From NCBI GenBank assembly GCA_900538385.1, contig UWSO01000015.1, forward strand, positions 1 through 49,401: a stretch of 49,401 nt of DNA, in the 5' to 3' direction. The DNA comes from an uncultured Porphyromonas sp. (GTDB lineage: Bacteria; Bacteroidota; Bacteroidia; Bacteroidales; Porphyromonadaceae). The position numbers and the translations under genes were made by a program. This document shows positions 1 to 8,827 of this stretch, one piece after another (positions within the stretch are counted from its first letter, which is position 1; each line of letters begins with the position of its first letter). A model generated the notes under the pieces. That model did not search any database, was not told the DNA's origin, and saw only the letters and a program-made list of their open reading frames with translations.

Positions 1-56
1 CCGAGATCCTTCATTAAGGCGTAGGTAAACCTACCCCGTATAATGCGTCAGCCCTG
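1..56. mobile_element. Right end of a transposable element, truncated by the window edge
   Basis: Bases 39-56 read TATAATGCGTCAGCCCTG, identical to the right terminal inverted repeat of the complete MITE at 8828-9191 and in the same orientation. Bases 1-38 do not resemble the interior of either complete copy, so this may be a different element, possibly a full insertion sequence, using the same ends. A small palindrome (GTAGGT-AA-ACCTAC, 21-34) lies just inside the end. If target duplication is 10 bp as in the other copies, the duplicated target is 57-66, which contains the radC stop codon. The other end is outside the window. Confidence 0.5.
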
Positions 57-60
57 GGGG

Positions 61-864
61 CTAGAGCGATGCGAGCATACCACTATCCGCAAAGCTCAAG
101 TAGTGGGAGCGCTCGCCGTCAGAGGTCACGGAGGCGTGGTAACGACCGAGGATGATGTGATCGTTGAAACGTATGTTGCAGACAGAGGCTACCTGCTTGA
201 CTCGCTTGGTGAGGTCTATATCCTCGGCACTAGGCTGTAGGTGACCCGTGGGGTGGTTGTGCGCTAGGATGATAGCTGAGGCGTAGAGTGTGATAGCGGG
301 AGCCAAAATGAGTCGTAGATCGGCAACGGCGTGGCTGACACCTCCTGAGGCGATCGCTAGCTTATCAATGACTCGCCCTGAAGCATCTAGGTATACGCAC
401 CAGAGCTCCTCATGATCTAAGTCCTCGAGATGACGTCGTAAAACGCGGTAAGCGTCTAGGCTACAGGTGATCGGCGTGCGCTGAGGCGGTGGTGTGTCTC
501 GTAGTCTGCGTCCCAGCTCGATAGCTGCTAGTATGGTGCAGGCGCGTGCATCGCCTAGTCCTGCAAATCGCTTTTTCTTTTCTCCAGGTATGTTCCCAGT
601 TAGGTATGCATGGTCTATCTCTAGGAGCCGACCAAGGTCGTTCTCAAGCCCACTCATGAGCTTCTTAGCTAGGTCTAGAGCTGTGTCCTGCTCTGTACCA
701 GAGTTGATGAAGATAGCCAACAACTCAGCATCTGAAAGATTTCGAGCACCAAGTCTGAGAAGTTTCTCCCGAGGACGATCCTCCTCGCTCCACTGTTTGA
801 TTGTATTCTTAGTAGAGGTCTTGTCTAATGTCTTGCCTGGCTGAAGGGGTTTGTCTGCTTTCAT
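61..864 (-). CDS. radC: RadC family JAB-domain protein
   Basis: RadC family protein, 267 residues, historically called DNA repair protein RadC; its biochemical role is not settled. The N-terminal half has the UPF0758 helix-hairpin-helix region (residues about 25-125, including GARNLSDAELLA). The C-terminal JAB/MPN domain carries the complete zinc metallopeptidase-like motif H202-x-H204-x7-S212-x2-D215. Length and the ending (...LSFADSG) fit the family. The start overlaps the end of miaA by 4 bp, so the two are probably translationally coupled. It is the last gene of the minus-strand run beginning near 8744. Its stop lies directly beside the transposon end at 39-56, so the last few residues could have been affected by that insertion. 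Confidence 0.93.
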   Translation of the reverse strand: MKADKPLQPGKTLDKTSTKNTIKQWSEEDRPREKLLRLGARNLSDAELLAIFINSGTEQDTALDLAKKLMSGLENDLGRLLEIDHAYLTGNIPGEKKKRFAGLGDARACTILAAIELGRRLRDTPPPQRTPITCSLDAYRVLRRHLEDLDHEELWCVYLDASGRVIDKLAIASGGVSHAVADLRLILAPAITLYASAIILAHNHPTGHLQPSAEDIDLTKRVKQVASVCNIRFNDHIILGRYHASVTSDGERSHYLSFADSGMLASL

Positions 865-1832
865 CTATTGGTCTGTGGCTGGGTGAGTAAGTCTTGCTGG
901 ATACGCTCTAGAAGGGGCTCCCAAGGTGTGGAAAGGTCGAGCGGTGCGAACTCAGGATGGCGTCGCTGCCAGGTGAGCTGCTTGCGGGCAAAATGACGAC
1001 TATTGCGCTGTATGAGACGTACCGCTTCTGTCAGATCGTACTGTCCATCGAAGTGTGCAAAGAGCTCTTTGTATCCTACCGTATTGAGCGCATTGAGCTG
1101 ACGATGAGGGTAGAGCGCCTTAGCCTCATCGACCAAGCCCTCCTCGATCATCATCTCCACGCGCTGGTTGATCCGCTGATACAGCTCCTCGCGGGGACGT
1201 GTCAGGGCATAGGTGAGCAGACGAAAGGGACGCTCGGCGTCTTCGCCTGAGTGGTAAGAAGAGAGTGGAGCCCCGCTGCTGAGGTACACTTCTAGCGCAT
1301 GCATCACACGACGATGGTTGCAATGATCTACCTTATTATAGTATAGCGGATCAACGATCTGTAACTCAGCAAGGATGCCTGCGAGTCCCTCTCTCTGATA
1401 ACGCTCGTGAAGCTGCGCTCTCACCTCTGGATCAACAGGGGGAATATCGTCTATGCCACTACAAATAGCGTCGATGTAAAGCATAGACCCACCGCAAAGG
1501 ATGACGACGGGCTGTTCCCGAAAGAGTTGCCCTAGGAGCTCCATGACCTCTAGCTCATATCGTCCAGCACTATACAGCTCGGAGATCTCATGGGTTGCTA
1601 CGAAGTAATGTGGAGCTAATCGTCGCTCTTCTTCCGTTGGGGTGGCTGTGCCGATCGGCATGCCACGATATATCTGCCGAGAGTCTGCCGAGAGGATAGG
1701 TAGGGGCTGGGAGGGGGAGCCTAGATGACGCGCCACTGCTATAGCAAAGGAGGTCTTCCCTACACCTGTAGCTCCTGTGAGCACGATCAGTGTAGGGGAG
1801 ACCTCCTTTAGTTTGCCTGTGCAGCAGCTCAT
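861..1832 (-). CDS. miaA: tRNA dimethylallyltransferase MiaA
   Basis: Transfers the dimethylallyl group from DMAPP to N6 of A37 in tRNAs reading codons that start with U. The 323-residue length is typical. A P-loop GATGVGKT lies at residues 20-27, followed by the family signature DSRQIYRGM at 50-58 with the catalytic Asp that recognises A37. The first about 12 residues precede the usual family start, so a slightly later start is possible, though no other Met is close. Downstream radC overlaps by 4 bp; the upstream pRiA4b-like gene ends 18 bp before the start. It sits in a single-strand housekeeping run and is probably co-transcribed. Confidence 0.95.
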   Translation of the reverse strand: MSCCTGKLKEVSPTLIVLTGATGVGKTSFAIAVARHLGSPSQPLPILSADSRQIYRGMPIGTATPTEEERRLAPHYFVATHEISELYSAGRYELEVMELLGQLFREQPVVILCGGSMLYIDAICSGIDDIPPVDPEVRAQLHERYQREGLAGILAELQIVDPLYYNKVDHCNHRRVMHALEVYLSSGAPLSSYHSGEDAERPFRLLTYALTRPREELYQRINQRVEMMIEEGLVDEAKALYPHRQLNALNTVGYKELFAHFDGQYDLTEAVRLIQRNSRHFARKQLTWQRRHPEFAPLDLSTPWEPLLERIQQDLLTQPQTNR

Positions 1833-1850
1833 CGGAGAGGAAGTTAAGTC

Positions 1851-2396
1851 TTACTCTTCATCTACGATGCTAAAGCCGTCGCTGGAGAGTTCATCAGCGT
1901 TAAAGAGCTCCTCGTCAAAGGCTTCGTCCATTATTCCTAAGGGAGCATCGCCAGAGAGAGCATCACCGCCCAGACCACCGACAAACTCCTCGGGATCAGT
2001 TTGTCGTGGTTTCTTGCCCTCTAGAGAGATGATCTTGGGGCTGGACAGAGAGCCACTATGTATCTTGACCAGCTGAAGGCGTAGATAGCGATCTTCAAAG
2101 AAATCATAGAGATAACGCATCCGAGCTCCAGTCTCGTCAAGCATGTCCTCTAGACGAGAACTTTCAATATCATATTGATTGCCTGCGTCGGTTTCGAAGA
2201 AGTCGCTGGAAGCTACTTGTCCTATATTTTGCCAGCGATCATCGCAGAGATAAAACATACCAATCGATGCTGGATCGAATTCTAAGGTGTCGATCAGCAG
2301 GTCCATAAGCTGTGCAAAGGTGGCATCAGCTTGTATCTCAAAATCTAGAGAGAAGGTCTCCTCAACCTCGGAGCTTACGTGATAGTGATGTATCAT
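1851..2396 (-). CDS. Plasmid pRiA4b ORF-3-like (IS1096 TnpR-like) protein
   Basis: A 181-residue acidic protein of the pRiA4b ORF-3 / IS1096 'TnpR-like' family, whose function is unknown despite the name. Features seen: an N-terminal segment with a strand-rich ubiquitin-like pattern and an F/W-rich core (residues 1-70, including FYLCDDRWQNIG), a central helical part (LRYLYDFFEDRYLRLQLVKI), and a strongly acidic tail rich in D, E, G and S (about residues 125-181). There are no catalytic motifs. It lies between folE and miaA on the same strand with short gaps, an arrangement I associate with Bacteroidales from memory. The family link comes from overall pattern, not a search. Confidence 0.7.
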   Translation of the reverse strand: MIHHYHVSSEVEETFSLDFEIQADATFAQLMDLLIDTLEFDPASIGMFYLCDDRWQNIGQVASSDFFETDAGNQYDIESSRLEDMLDETGARMRYLYDFFEDRYLRLQLVKIHSGSLSSPKIISLEGKKPRQTDPEEFVGGLGGDALSGDAPLGIMDEAFDEELFNADELSSDGFSIVDEE

Positions 2397-2438
2397 AAAG
2401 AGAATGTCGTGCTGTGTGAACTAAATGACTATGCCAAG

Positions 2439-3062
2439 CTAACCTCTACGCACTAGGTTGAAAAACTCCTCGCGAGTCTTCGACTCTTTGAAAGCTCCCG
2501 TGAAGTCGCTCGTCGTGGTGAGCGAGTTTTGCTTCTGGACACCACGCATCTGCATACACATGTGCTGTGCCTCGATGACGACGATGACGCCTAGCGGTGA
2601 GAGTGCCTGCTGGATGCAGTCTTTGATCTGTGTGGTCAGCCGCTCCTGCACCTGTAGGCGACGAGCGAAGACCTCGACGATGCGAGGTATCTTGCTCAGT
2701 CCTGTGATATACTTGTTGGGGATGTAGCCTACGTGCACCTTGCCAAAGAAAGGTAGCATGTGATGCTCGCAGAGAGAGTAAAAGTCTATATCCCGCACGA
2801 TGACCATCTGCTGGTAATCCTCTCTAAATGTTGCAGCACGTAGGATCGCTAAGGGATCTTCCTGGTAGCCCTTGGTGAGGAAGTGGAGTGCCTTGGACAC
2901 CCGCTCGGGAGTCTTGAGCAGCCCTTCACGAGTTGGATCCTCACCTAGCTCTGTGAGGAGTTCCTTGACGTGTCCCTTCATCCGCTCTAGCTGTGTCTCA
3001 GATAGAAAGTCGTTGACCACGTAGTTTTGATTAGTGTGTAATATCTGTTGGGGCTCTTCCAT
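2439..3062 (-). CDS. folE: GTP cyclohydrolase I
   Basis: Converts GTP to 7,8-dihydroneopterin triphosphate, the first step of tetrahydrofolate (and some queuosine/pterin) synthesis. The 207 residues match the family. Zinc ligands are visible as C98 and H101 in the SLCEHHMLPF motif and C169 in EAQHMCM. The family segments HVGYIPN (110-116) and GLSKIPR (121-127) are present. The start codon gives an N-terminal extension of about 20 residues before the conserved helix, normal for this enzyme. It is in the minus-strand run, 69 bp downstream of the SPOR gene and 42 bp upstream of the pRiA4b-like gene. Confidence 0.97.
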   Translation of the reverse strand: MEEPQQILHTNQNYVVNDFLSETQLERMKGHVKELLTELGEDPTREGLLKTPERVSKALHFLTKGYQEDPLAILRAATFREDYQQMVIVRDIDFYSLCEHHMLPFFGKVHVGYIPNKYITGLSKIPRIVEVFARRLQVQERLTTQIKDCIQQALSPLGVIVVIEAQHMCMQMRGVQKQNSLTTTSDFTGAFKESKTREEFFNLVRRG

Positions 3063-3131
3063 GTATGTAAGATGGTTTTCAGAAAAAAAAGAATTCGATG
3101 ATAAGTCTATGGGTACGATTCCGAGTAAATC

Positions 3132-3602
3132 TTAGCGCACTCGAACTTTCTCTCGCACGATGTACGCTTCTCGCATTAAGCGTGGATGGGAGGCACGCAG
3201 GGCGTTGAGTTGTTGCTGAGCTTCATGTCGTGAAGCATAGTCTCCTAATGATAGTCGCCAAAATGGTGCCCTATAAGTGACGTAAGAAGAGAGTTCAGGA
3301 GCTGCTCCTCTTAGCTGACTAGCTAAGCGATAGGCCTCTTGCTTAGCACCGCGCATATTGCTCGTATAGACCTGTATGCGATATCCCGTGATGATGCTAC
3401 CTGGGGTGTGGAAGGTCTTGCCTACGACCGATCGTAGCCAGTTGGGCTGAGTAATAGTTACTTGGCCTCCACTGCTTTGCGTGGTTATATGGGTAAAGAT
3501 GTCCTGCTCTTGAGCGCGCTCCTGAGCCACAAGCGAGCCAGAGAGTACGGTCACACTCAAGAGTAGGACTAGTGAATGCCTTATGGGCGATGAGAGCCTC
3601 AT
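3132..3602 (-). CDS. Secreted SPOR-domain protein
   Basis: A 156-residue exported protein. Residues 1-26 form a signal peptide (two Arg, hydrophobic stretch LVLLLSVTVLSGSLVAQ, probable cleavage after A). The C-terminal part from about residue 75 has a SPOR-like pattern: GYRIQVYTSNMRGAKQEAY, then WRLSLGDYASRHEAQQQLNAL. SPOR domains bind denuded peptidoglycan glycan strands, so a periplasmic cell-wall association is expected. Its ATG overlaps the tpiA stop codon by 4 bp, indicating coupled translation with tpiA. The central segment between signal peptide and SPOR domain has no recognisable motif. Confidence 0.8.
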   Translation of the reverse strand: MRLSSPIRHSLVLLLSVTVLSGSLVAQERAQEQDIFTHITTQSSGGQVTITQPNWLRSVVGKTFHTPGSIITGYRIQVYTSNMRGAKQEAYRLASQLRGAAPELSSYVTYRAPFWRLSLGDYASRHEAQQQLNALRASHPRLMREAYIVREKVRVR

Positions 3603-4363
3603 TTGTTTGCTGTGATAATAGGTAAGAAGGTGTCGGCTTTGAGCGCAGCTCCTCCGATGAGTCCGCCATCGACGTCGGGCTGTGAGAAGAGCGACTCAGC
3701 GTTTGAAGCCTTACAGCTGCCTCCGTAGAGGATTGTGGTGAGATCTGCTAGCTTCTGATCAAAGAGCGATGCTACCGTCTGGCGAATATGTTGGTGCATC
3801 TCCTGTGCTTGCTCAGGCGTTGCCGTCAGGCCAGTGCCGATAGCCCATACAGGCTCGTAAGCTATGACTATTTGCTCCATCTGCTTGTGCGAGAGATGTC
3901 CGAGGGATCCACGTAGTTGCTCATCGACCACTTCGAAGTAGCGATTGCCTTCACGCTCTGCTTGCTGCTCGCCAACGCAGAAGATGACCTTCAGCCCATG
4001 AGCGAGAGCTTGATCGATCTTCTGAGCTAGTAGCTCGGCACTCTCCTTGTGATAAGCACGACGCTCGCTGTGTCCGATGATGACGTAGGTGCAACCACAG
4101 GAGCGTATCATCTCAGCTGACACCTCACCAGTGTAAGCTCCAGCATCGTGTGCTGAGCAGTCCTGTGCAGCATACTCGATGTTGCTTCCTGCGAGTAGCC
4201 CCTTCATCGCTCCTAGATGAATGTAGGGCGGAGCTAGGATTACCTTACAGGGATTGCTGAGCTTTGCCACCTGCTCTTTGATATCTGTGATGAGCTGGAG
4301 CCCTGCGTCGAGGGTCATGTTCATCTTCCAGTTTCCAGCTACGATGAGTGTTCTCTTGTCCAT
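3599..4363 (-). CDS. tpiA: Triosephosphate isomerase
   Basis: Interconverts dihydroxyacetone phosphate and glyceraldehyde 3-phosphate in central carbon metabolism. The 254-residue TIM barrel has all key residues: N11 and K13 in AGNWKMN, the electrophile H98 in IIGHSERR, the catalytic base E170 in AYEPVWAIGTG, and the phosphate-binding LYGGS and GGLIGGAALKAD near the C-terminus. It lies 16 bp downstream of the DoxX-like gene and overlaps the SPOR gene by 4 bp, consistent with one transcript. Confidence 0.98.
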   Translation of the reverse strand: MDKRTLIVAGNWKMNMTLDAGLQLITDIKEQVAKLSNPCKVILAPPYIHLGAMKGLLAGSNIEYAAQDCSAHDAGAYTGEVSAEMIRSCGCTYVIIGHSERRAYHKESAELLAQKIDQALAHGLKVIFCVGEQQAEREGNRYFEVVDEQLRGSLGHLSHKQMEQIVIAYEPVWAIGTGLTATPEQAQEMHQHIRQTVASLFDQKLADLTTILYGGSCKASNAESLFSQPDVDGGLIGGAALKADTFLPIITANK

Positions 4364-4379
4364 GATATATGTGTATTGA

Positions 4380-5681
4380 TTATTTAGTCTTGATTTGATA
4401 CTCGGAGTATTTAGCCTTATCCTCCCACTGGATGCTTTGGATCAGCATAACAAGGCAAAATACGATCCAGGCGACGAGGAGTCCCCAGCGCTCTAGGTGT
4501 AGTCCTGCGTGAGGTGCTTGTCGTAGTAAAGAGGAGAGCTTTTCGTAATCCTTGTCGGTATACTTTTCAGGAAGGTCTCTAACGGCTCTCTTGTCTAGGA
4601 TGACTCCGTCAGAGATAAGCATAACAGAGGGCTGAGCCCGTGCCATGGTCTTGATGGTTGTACCGTCGCAAAAGTAAAGTGGATAAGCAGCTGCCGTCTT
4701 ATTGCGCCAGCGTCCACGCTCTTCGGGCGTACTGCCAGAGATCCCGTACATAGCAATGCCGACAGACTCGGCCCAGTCGTAGAGCGCATTGATCTTGCGC
4801 CCGATCTGTATGGGAGTTGTCTCCCAATTTGGCGTTATAACCCATATCTGTGGACTCTCATTGAGTAGCATCGTCTGGGTTACCTCACGCTCTGTCGCTT
4901 GCTGAGAGCTTCCGCCGGCATAGATCGCAAAGTCCATGACGGGAGGCTTGTAGCCCTCCTTGATGACTCGCTCTTGGCGGTCAATATAAGTCCATGTAGA
5001 GTCGGGGAGGTCCTCCATGTTGAATGTCTCCCGCAGACCATTCTTCTCATAGATAAAGAGGTACTCGATCTCTTCTTGAGGAGCGTCTTCAGGGATCATG
5101 GTCAGCTCTCGCAGCGAAGCTCCGATCTTGTAAGGACGAAAGTCGATGAGCGGTAGATGCCTTAAGTTCCCTCCCACGAAAATGCCCCAACCTAAGAGGA
5201 GTAAGGCCTCTGCCACAAATGCTGTTGTGCCTCGCAAAGGACGACTCGCTCTACGATAGGTCAGGAGGTAAACTATCGTGATCGCCATGAAGAAGACATT
5301 CTTACCAAAGGTCTGCCAATTGGTGAGCTTGAGTGCATCACCAAAGCAACCGCAATCGCTGATAGGGTTGAAGAGAGCTAGGTATAGTGTCAAGAGTGTC
5401 ATCACACCCATAAAGATTGTGGTAGCCCATGCTGTGATCCTCCTCCACAGTCCCATCAAGAGGAAACCACCGAGGAGAAACTCAAAGGAGCAAAGGGCAA
5501 CCGAAAGGGCTGGCGCCATAACGCTTAGATTCCCCAGACCCATCACTCTGAGGTACTCTTCTATCTTGATAGCTCCCCCCATAGGGTCTACTCCCTTGAC
5601 AAATCCCGAGAAGAGTAGGAGAGCTGCTAGTAGGATGCGGGAAAGTTCGGATAGGATATATTGGGCTCGTTGACGACTCAT
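4380..5681 (-). CDS. DoxX/MauE-like membrane protein with periplasmic C-terminal domain
   Basis: A 433-residue inner-membrane protein. Four hydrophobic helices occupy about residues 10-145, in a DoxX/MauE-like arrangement that includes the redox-type motif D109-C-G-C-F-G (Cys110, Cys112). A fifth helix lies near 157-172, then a long soluble region (about 175-400), then a final helix (about 404-424). The soluble part has strand patterns such as IWVITPNW and LYFCDGTTIKTMARAQPSVMLI, suggesting a degenerate thioredoxin-like fold without a CxxC pair. This domain set occurs in Bacteroidetes between DUF1599 and tpiA genes. A role in membrane thiol redox chemistry is an inference from the CGC motif. 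Confidence 0.72.
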   Translation of the reverse strand: MSRQRAQYILSELSRILLAALLLFSGFVKGVDPMGGAIKIEEYLRVMGLGNLSVMAPALSVALCSFEFLLGGFLLMGLWRRITAWATTIFMGVMTLLTLYLALFNPISDCGCFGDALKLTNWQTFGKNVFFMAITIVYLLTYRRASRPLRGTTAFVAEALLLLGWGIFVGGNLRHLPLIDFRPYKIGASLRELTMIPEDAPQEEIEYLFIYEKNGLRETFNMEDLPDSTWTYIDRQERVIKEGYKPPVMDFAIYAGGSSQQATEREVTQTMLLNESPQIWVITPNWETTPIQIGRKINALYDWAESVGIAMYGISGSTPEERGRWRNKTAAAYPLYFCDGTTIKTMARAQPSVMLISDGVILDKRAVRDLPEKYTDKDYEKLSSLLRQAPHAGLHLERWGLLVAWIVFCLVMLIQSIQWEDKAKYSEYQIKTK

Positions 5682-5707
5682 AGGTTTATCTATAAATATG
5701 GAGTAAG

Positions 5708-6250
5708 CTATACCTTGTCAAAGCGTAACTTGATCAATGCAAAGATAGCGTAGTTTATCATATCCTGATAGTTAGCCGCTATGCCTTCGCTCACAAGCGT
5801 CTTGCCTGCTAGGTCTTCGATCTCCTTGGTGCGAAAGATCTTCGTCAGTATGATATCCGTTATCGAGCTAATGCGCATCTTGCGCCACGCCTCGTCGTAG
5901 TCGTGGTTCTTGTCGACCATCAGCTGGTAAGTCTCCTCGATAAGCTGATCGTACAGCTCCAGCGCTTCTTCGGAAGATAGGTCGGGCTTGTCGCTTGGTG
6001 TGCGCTCTAGCTGTATGAGACCGATGATGCCATAGTTGACGATGCCAATGTACTCGTTGTCCACGTCCTCATCGACACGCTGCTCCGCCTTGGTCTCTAG
6101 GGAGCGTATGCGTAGCGCCTTAATCATCATCTGATCCGTAAGTGAGGAAGGACGTAGTATGCGCCACGAAGCTCCATAGTCGTGTAGCTTCTGAGCAAAA
6201 AGCGTCCTACACTCTGCGACCACCTTATGATACTGCTGCTCTGTATTCAT
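5708..6250 (-). CDS. DUF1599 domain protein with two tandem copies of the domain
   Basis: A protein of unknown function, 180 residues from the ATG at 6250; an in-frame ATG at 6286 would add 12 residues and overlap the lon stop by 8 bp. I prefer 6250 because the conserved region begins immediately after it. The protein is an obvious internal duplication: the first half has KLHDYGASWRILRPSSLTDQ followed by IKALRIRSLE, and the second half has KNHDYDEAWRKMRISSITD followed by TKIFRTKEIE. Conserved HDY, W, R and E residues occur in both halves, hinting at a nucleotide-pyrophosphatase-like all-helical fold. It lies between lon and the DoxX-like gene on the same strand. Confidence 0.82.
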   Translation of the reverse strand: MNTEQQYHKVVAECRTLFAQKLHDYGASWRILRPSSLTDQMMIKALRIRSLETKAEQRVDEDVDNEYIGIVNYGIIGLIQLERTPSDKPDLSSEEALELYDQLIEETYQLMVDKNHDYDEAWRKMRISSITDIILTKIFRTKEIEDLAGKTLVSEGIAANYQDMINYAIFALIKLRFDKV

Positions 6251-6278
6251 AGACTCTAAAGCTTTAGGGTGCAGGGTG

Positions 6279-8744
6279 CTAATCATTGAGCGCTAAGTCC
6301 AGCACCTCCTTGATTGTCTCTACATAGGAGAAAGTCAAGCCCTCAATGTATATAGGCTTGATGTCTAAGATGTCTTTCTCATTCTCTTTGCTCAGGATCA
6401 GCGTCTTGACGCCAGCCCGCTTGGCGGCTAAGATTTTCTCTTTGATACCACCCACGGGGAGTACACGCCCTGTGAGCGTTATCTCGCCACTCATAGCGAT
6501 GCGAGGCTTCACCGTGCGTCGGGTCAAGGTTGAGACGAGCGAAGTCGCCATCGTGATACCCGCACTCGGGCCATCCTTCGGAATAGCCCCCTCGGGAACG
6601 TGTAGATGTATCTCCAGCTTGTCAAAGGTGCTCTCAGGTATCTCCAGCTCTTCGCAGTGTGCCTTGATATAGTCTAGAGCTATGACGGCACTCTCCTTCA
6701 TCACATCTCCTAGATTGCCCGTGAGAGTCACCTTGCCCTCCTTACCACGATGTGTGGAGCTCTCGATGAATAGTATCTCACCACCCACCTCAGTCCACGC
6801 TAGACCCGTGACGATGCCTGGCATGCCAAAGTCCTGCCAGATGTCTCGTGTGTAGGGTGGCGTGCGAAGGTCTTGCTGTATGATCTCAGGAGTGATCTGT
6901 ACGCTGTACTCCTGTCCCATGGCGACCCGCTTAGCCTGCTTGCGCATGAGCGCTGCTAGGTTCTTCTGTAGCGACCTCACGCCACTCTCTCGGGTGTAGC
7001 CCTCGATGAGATAGGTCAGGGCATCGGTGTCTATAGTAAACTGGTCGCTGGTTAGTCCGTGCGCCTCCAGCTCCTTGGGCACTAGATGACGATGAGCTAT
7101 CTCGACCTTCTCCTCCAGCAGATAGCCCGACACCTGTATCAGCTCCATACGGTCTAGGAGCGGACGAGAAATGGTGCTGAGCGTATTAGCGGTAGCAATG
7201 AAGAGCACCTTGCTCAGGTCATAGTCTATGTCTAGATAGTTGTCGTGGAAGGCCACATTCTGCTCCGGGTCTAGCACCTCTAGAAGTGCTGCTGCGGGGT
7301 CGCCCTTGTAATCTGACGAAATCTTGTCTATCTCATCTAGTACGAAGACTGGATTGCTCGTGCCCGCCTTCTTGATGCTGTCTATGATACGTCCGCACAT
7401 CGCTCCAATGTAGGTGCGTCGGTGTCCACGTATCTCCGCCTCGTCGTGCAGACCTCCGAGGGAGATACGTACATACTTACGTCCGAGGCTCTCGGCGATG
7501 CTCTTGCCCAGCGAAGTCTTACCCACACCTGGAGGACCATAGAGACAGAGTATTGGGGACTTGAGATCGTTCTTGAGCTTGATGACGGCTAGATGCTCTA
7601 GGATACGCTCCTTGACGCGCTCTAGACCGAAGTGATCCCGGTTCAGTATCTCCTCAGCATGCTTGAGGTCAAACTGATCCTGACTATACTCCTGCCACGG
7701 CAGGTCAAGCATCAGGCGCAGATACTGCAGCTGTATAGAGTACTCGGGCGCTTGTGTCGGAATGCGCTCTAGGTTGCCTAGCTCATGGTCGAAGGTCTTC
7801 TGGACCGCTTCGCTCCACTGCTTCTTCGTTCCAGCCTCTCGTAGCTCTGCGATTGTTTGGTCGGCAAAGTCTCCCTCGCCCAGCTCCTCGCGGATGGTAC
7901 GTATCTGCTGCTCTAGAAAGTGCTTGCGCTGCATCTCGTCCATGTCCGACTGAGTCTGCTTCACGATTTTCTCATTGATCTGTACGAGCTCGCTCGTCTG
8001 GCGTACGTAGGAGATCAGCTCCATAACGAGATGCTTCGTGCCTGAGATCTTGAGGAGCTCCAGCTTAGCCCTAGGAGTTAGAGAGAGATAAGCAGGGGTA
8101 AAGTTGATCAGGAAGGGCAGGTTGTTCTGAGCATTGAGTGCCTCGATAAAGTCCTCAGCACCCTCCATACGTCGTATTTTGACCAGCTCGACCAGCTCGT
8201 AGCGTAGCTTGTTAAAAGCTACAAAAAGCTCCGTGTCTCTTGTCAGATCCCATTCCGAATGAGGTAATTCGAGTGGAGACTCAACCCTGCAGCGCAGGTA
8301 AGGGTTCGTCTGCGTATAGTTGCTGGTGTGGATACGTATGATGCCTCGTATGATCGCTACGACATTGTCTGGCGAGGGGTGGATCATATCTTCGACGATA
8401 CAGAGGACCCCCTCTTTGGCGAGAGAGCTTGGTGTGATGGGGGTGTCGGGGTCTGATCCTATGTAAGTCGTGGCAACGATATATTGTCCCTTGGACATGG
8501 CGTTGCTCACGGCGTCTATTTGCTTGTCCTCAGTCAGCATGACTGCCTGCAAGACACAGGGAAAGATGACAGCGTTGAAGACTGGTAGCACGGGAAAGGT
8601 ATTATGAAAGAGTACCTTAAGAGCGTCATGCTCATCGTCAAGTATCTCATCTTCATCTATAACGTTCGGCAGAGGAATAACCATGCCCCCTGAGCCAACG
8701 TTGGGCAATTCGGTCTCCACAAAGTCGTAATTGTCTTCTTTCAT
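6279..8744 (-). CDS. lon: ATP-dependent protease Lon
   Basis: Cytoplasmic AAA+ serine protease that degrades damaged and regulatory proteins. The 821 residues contain the LON N-terminal domain (about 45-250), a coiled coil (about 255-300), an AAA+ module with Walker A GPPGVGKT (403-410) and Walker B VFVLDEID (466-473), and a C-terminal protease domain with the dyad S727 (PKDGPSAG) and K770 (GGIKEK). The first about 45 residues are a poorly conserved acidic extension. A TATATTTG box on the minus strand (8792-8799), about 48 bp before the start codon, is a probable -7 element. It is the first gene of the minus-strand run; a MITE (8828-9191) sits immediately upstream of this promoter. Confidence 0.97.
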   Translation of the reverse strand: MKEDNYDFVETELPNVGSGGMVIPLPNVIDEDEILDDEHDALKVLFHNTFPVLPVFNAVIFPCVLQAVMLTEDKQIDAVSNAMSKGQYIVATTYIGSDPDTPITPSSLAKEGVLCIVEDMIHPSPDNVVAIIRGIIRIHTSNYTQTNPYLRCRVESPLELPHSEWDLTRDTELFVAFNKLRYELVELVKIRRMEGAEDFIEALNAQNNLPFLINFTPAYLSLTPRAKLELLKISGTKHLVMELISYVRQTSELVQINEKIVKQTQSDMDEMQRKHFLEQQIRTIREELGEGDFADQTIAELREAGTKKQWSEAVQKTFDHELGNLERIPTQAPEYSIQLQYLRLMLDLPWQEYSQDQFDLKHAEEILNRDHFGLERVKERILEHLAVIKLKNDLKSPILCLYGPPGVGKTSLGKSIAESLGRKYVRISLGGLHDEAEIRGHRRTYIGAMCGRIIDSIKKAGTSNPVFVLDEIDKISSDYKGDPAAALLEVLDPEQNVAFHDNYLDIDYDLSKVLFIATANTLSTISRPLLDRMELIQVSGYLLEEKVEIAHRHLVPKELEAHGLTSDQFTIDTDALTYLIEGYTRESGVRSLQKNLAALMRKQAKRVAMGQEYSVQITPEIIQQDLRTPPYTRDIWQDFGMPGIVTGLAWTEVGGEILFIESSTHRGKEGKVTLTGNLGDVMKESAVIALDYIKAHCEELEIPESTFDKLEIHLHVPEGAIPKDGPSAGITMATSLVSTLTRRTVKPRIAMSGEITLTGRVLPVGGIKEKILAAKRAGVKTLILSKENEKDILDIKPIYIEGLTFSYVETIKEVLDLALND

Positions 8745-8791
8745 ATGGGCGATATTAGCTATCTATTGCGCAAATCTGCTTGTAACGTTTG

Positions 8792-8799
8792 CAAATATA
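8792..8799 (-). promoter_or_regulatory. Probable lon promoter, -7 box TATATTTG
   Basis: On the minus strand TATATTTG matches the Bacteroidetes -7 consensus TAnnTTTG and lies about 48 bp before the lon start. No clear TTG/TTTG is seen at the expected 19-21 bp upstream. The MITE target duplication begins at 8818, so the insertion is about 19 bp upstream of the -7 box and may have replaced the original -33 region. Confidence 0.5.
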
Positions 8800-8827
8800 C
8801 CACATTTATCCGAGTAGGCGTGAGGAG

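Noticed and set aside
43..240. 65-codon plus-strand ORF over the radC 3' end
   Set aside because: It is antisense to the well-supported JAB domain of radC and begins in the transposon end.
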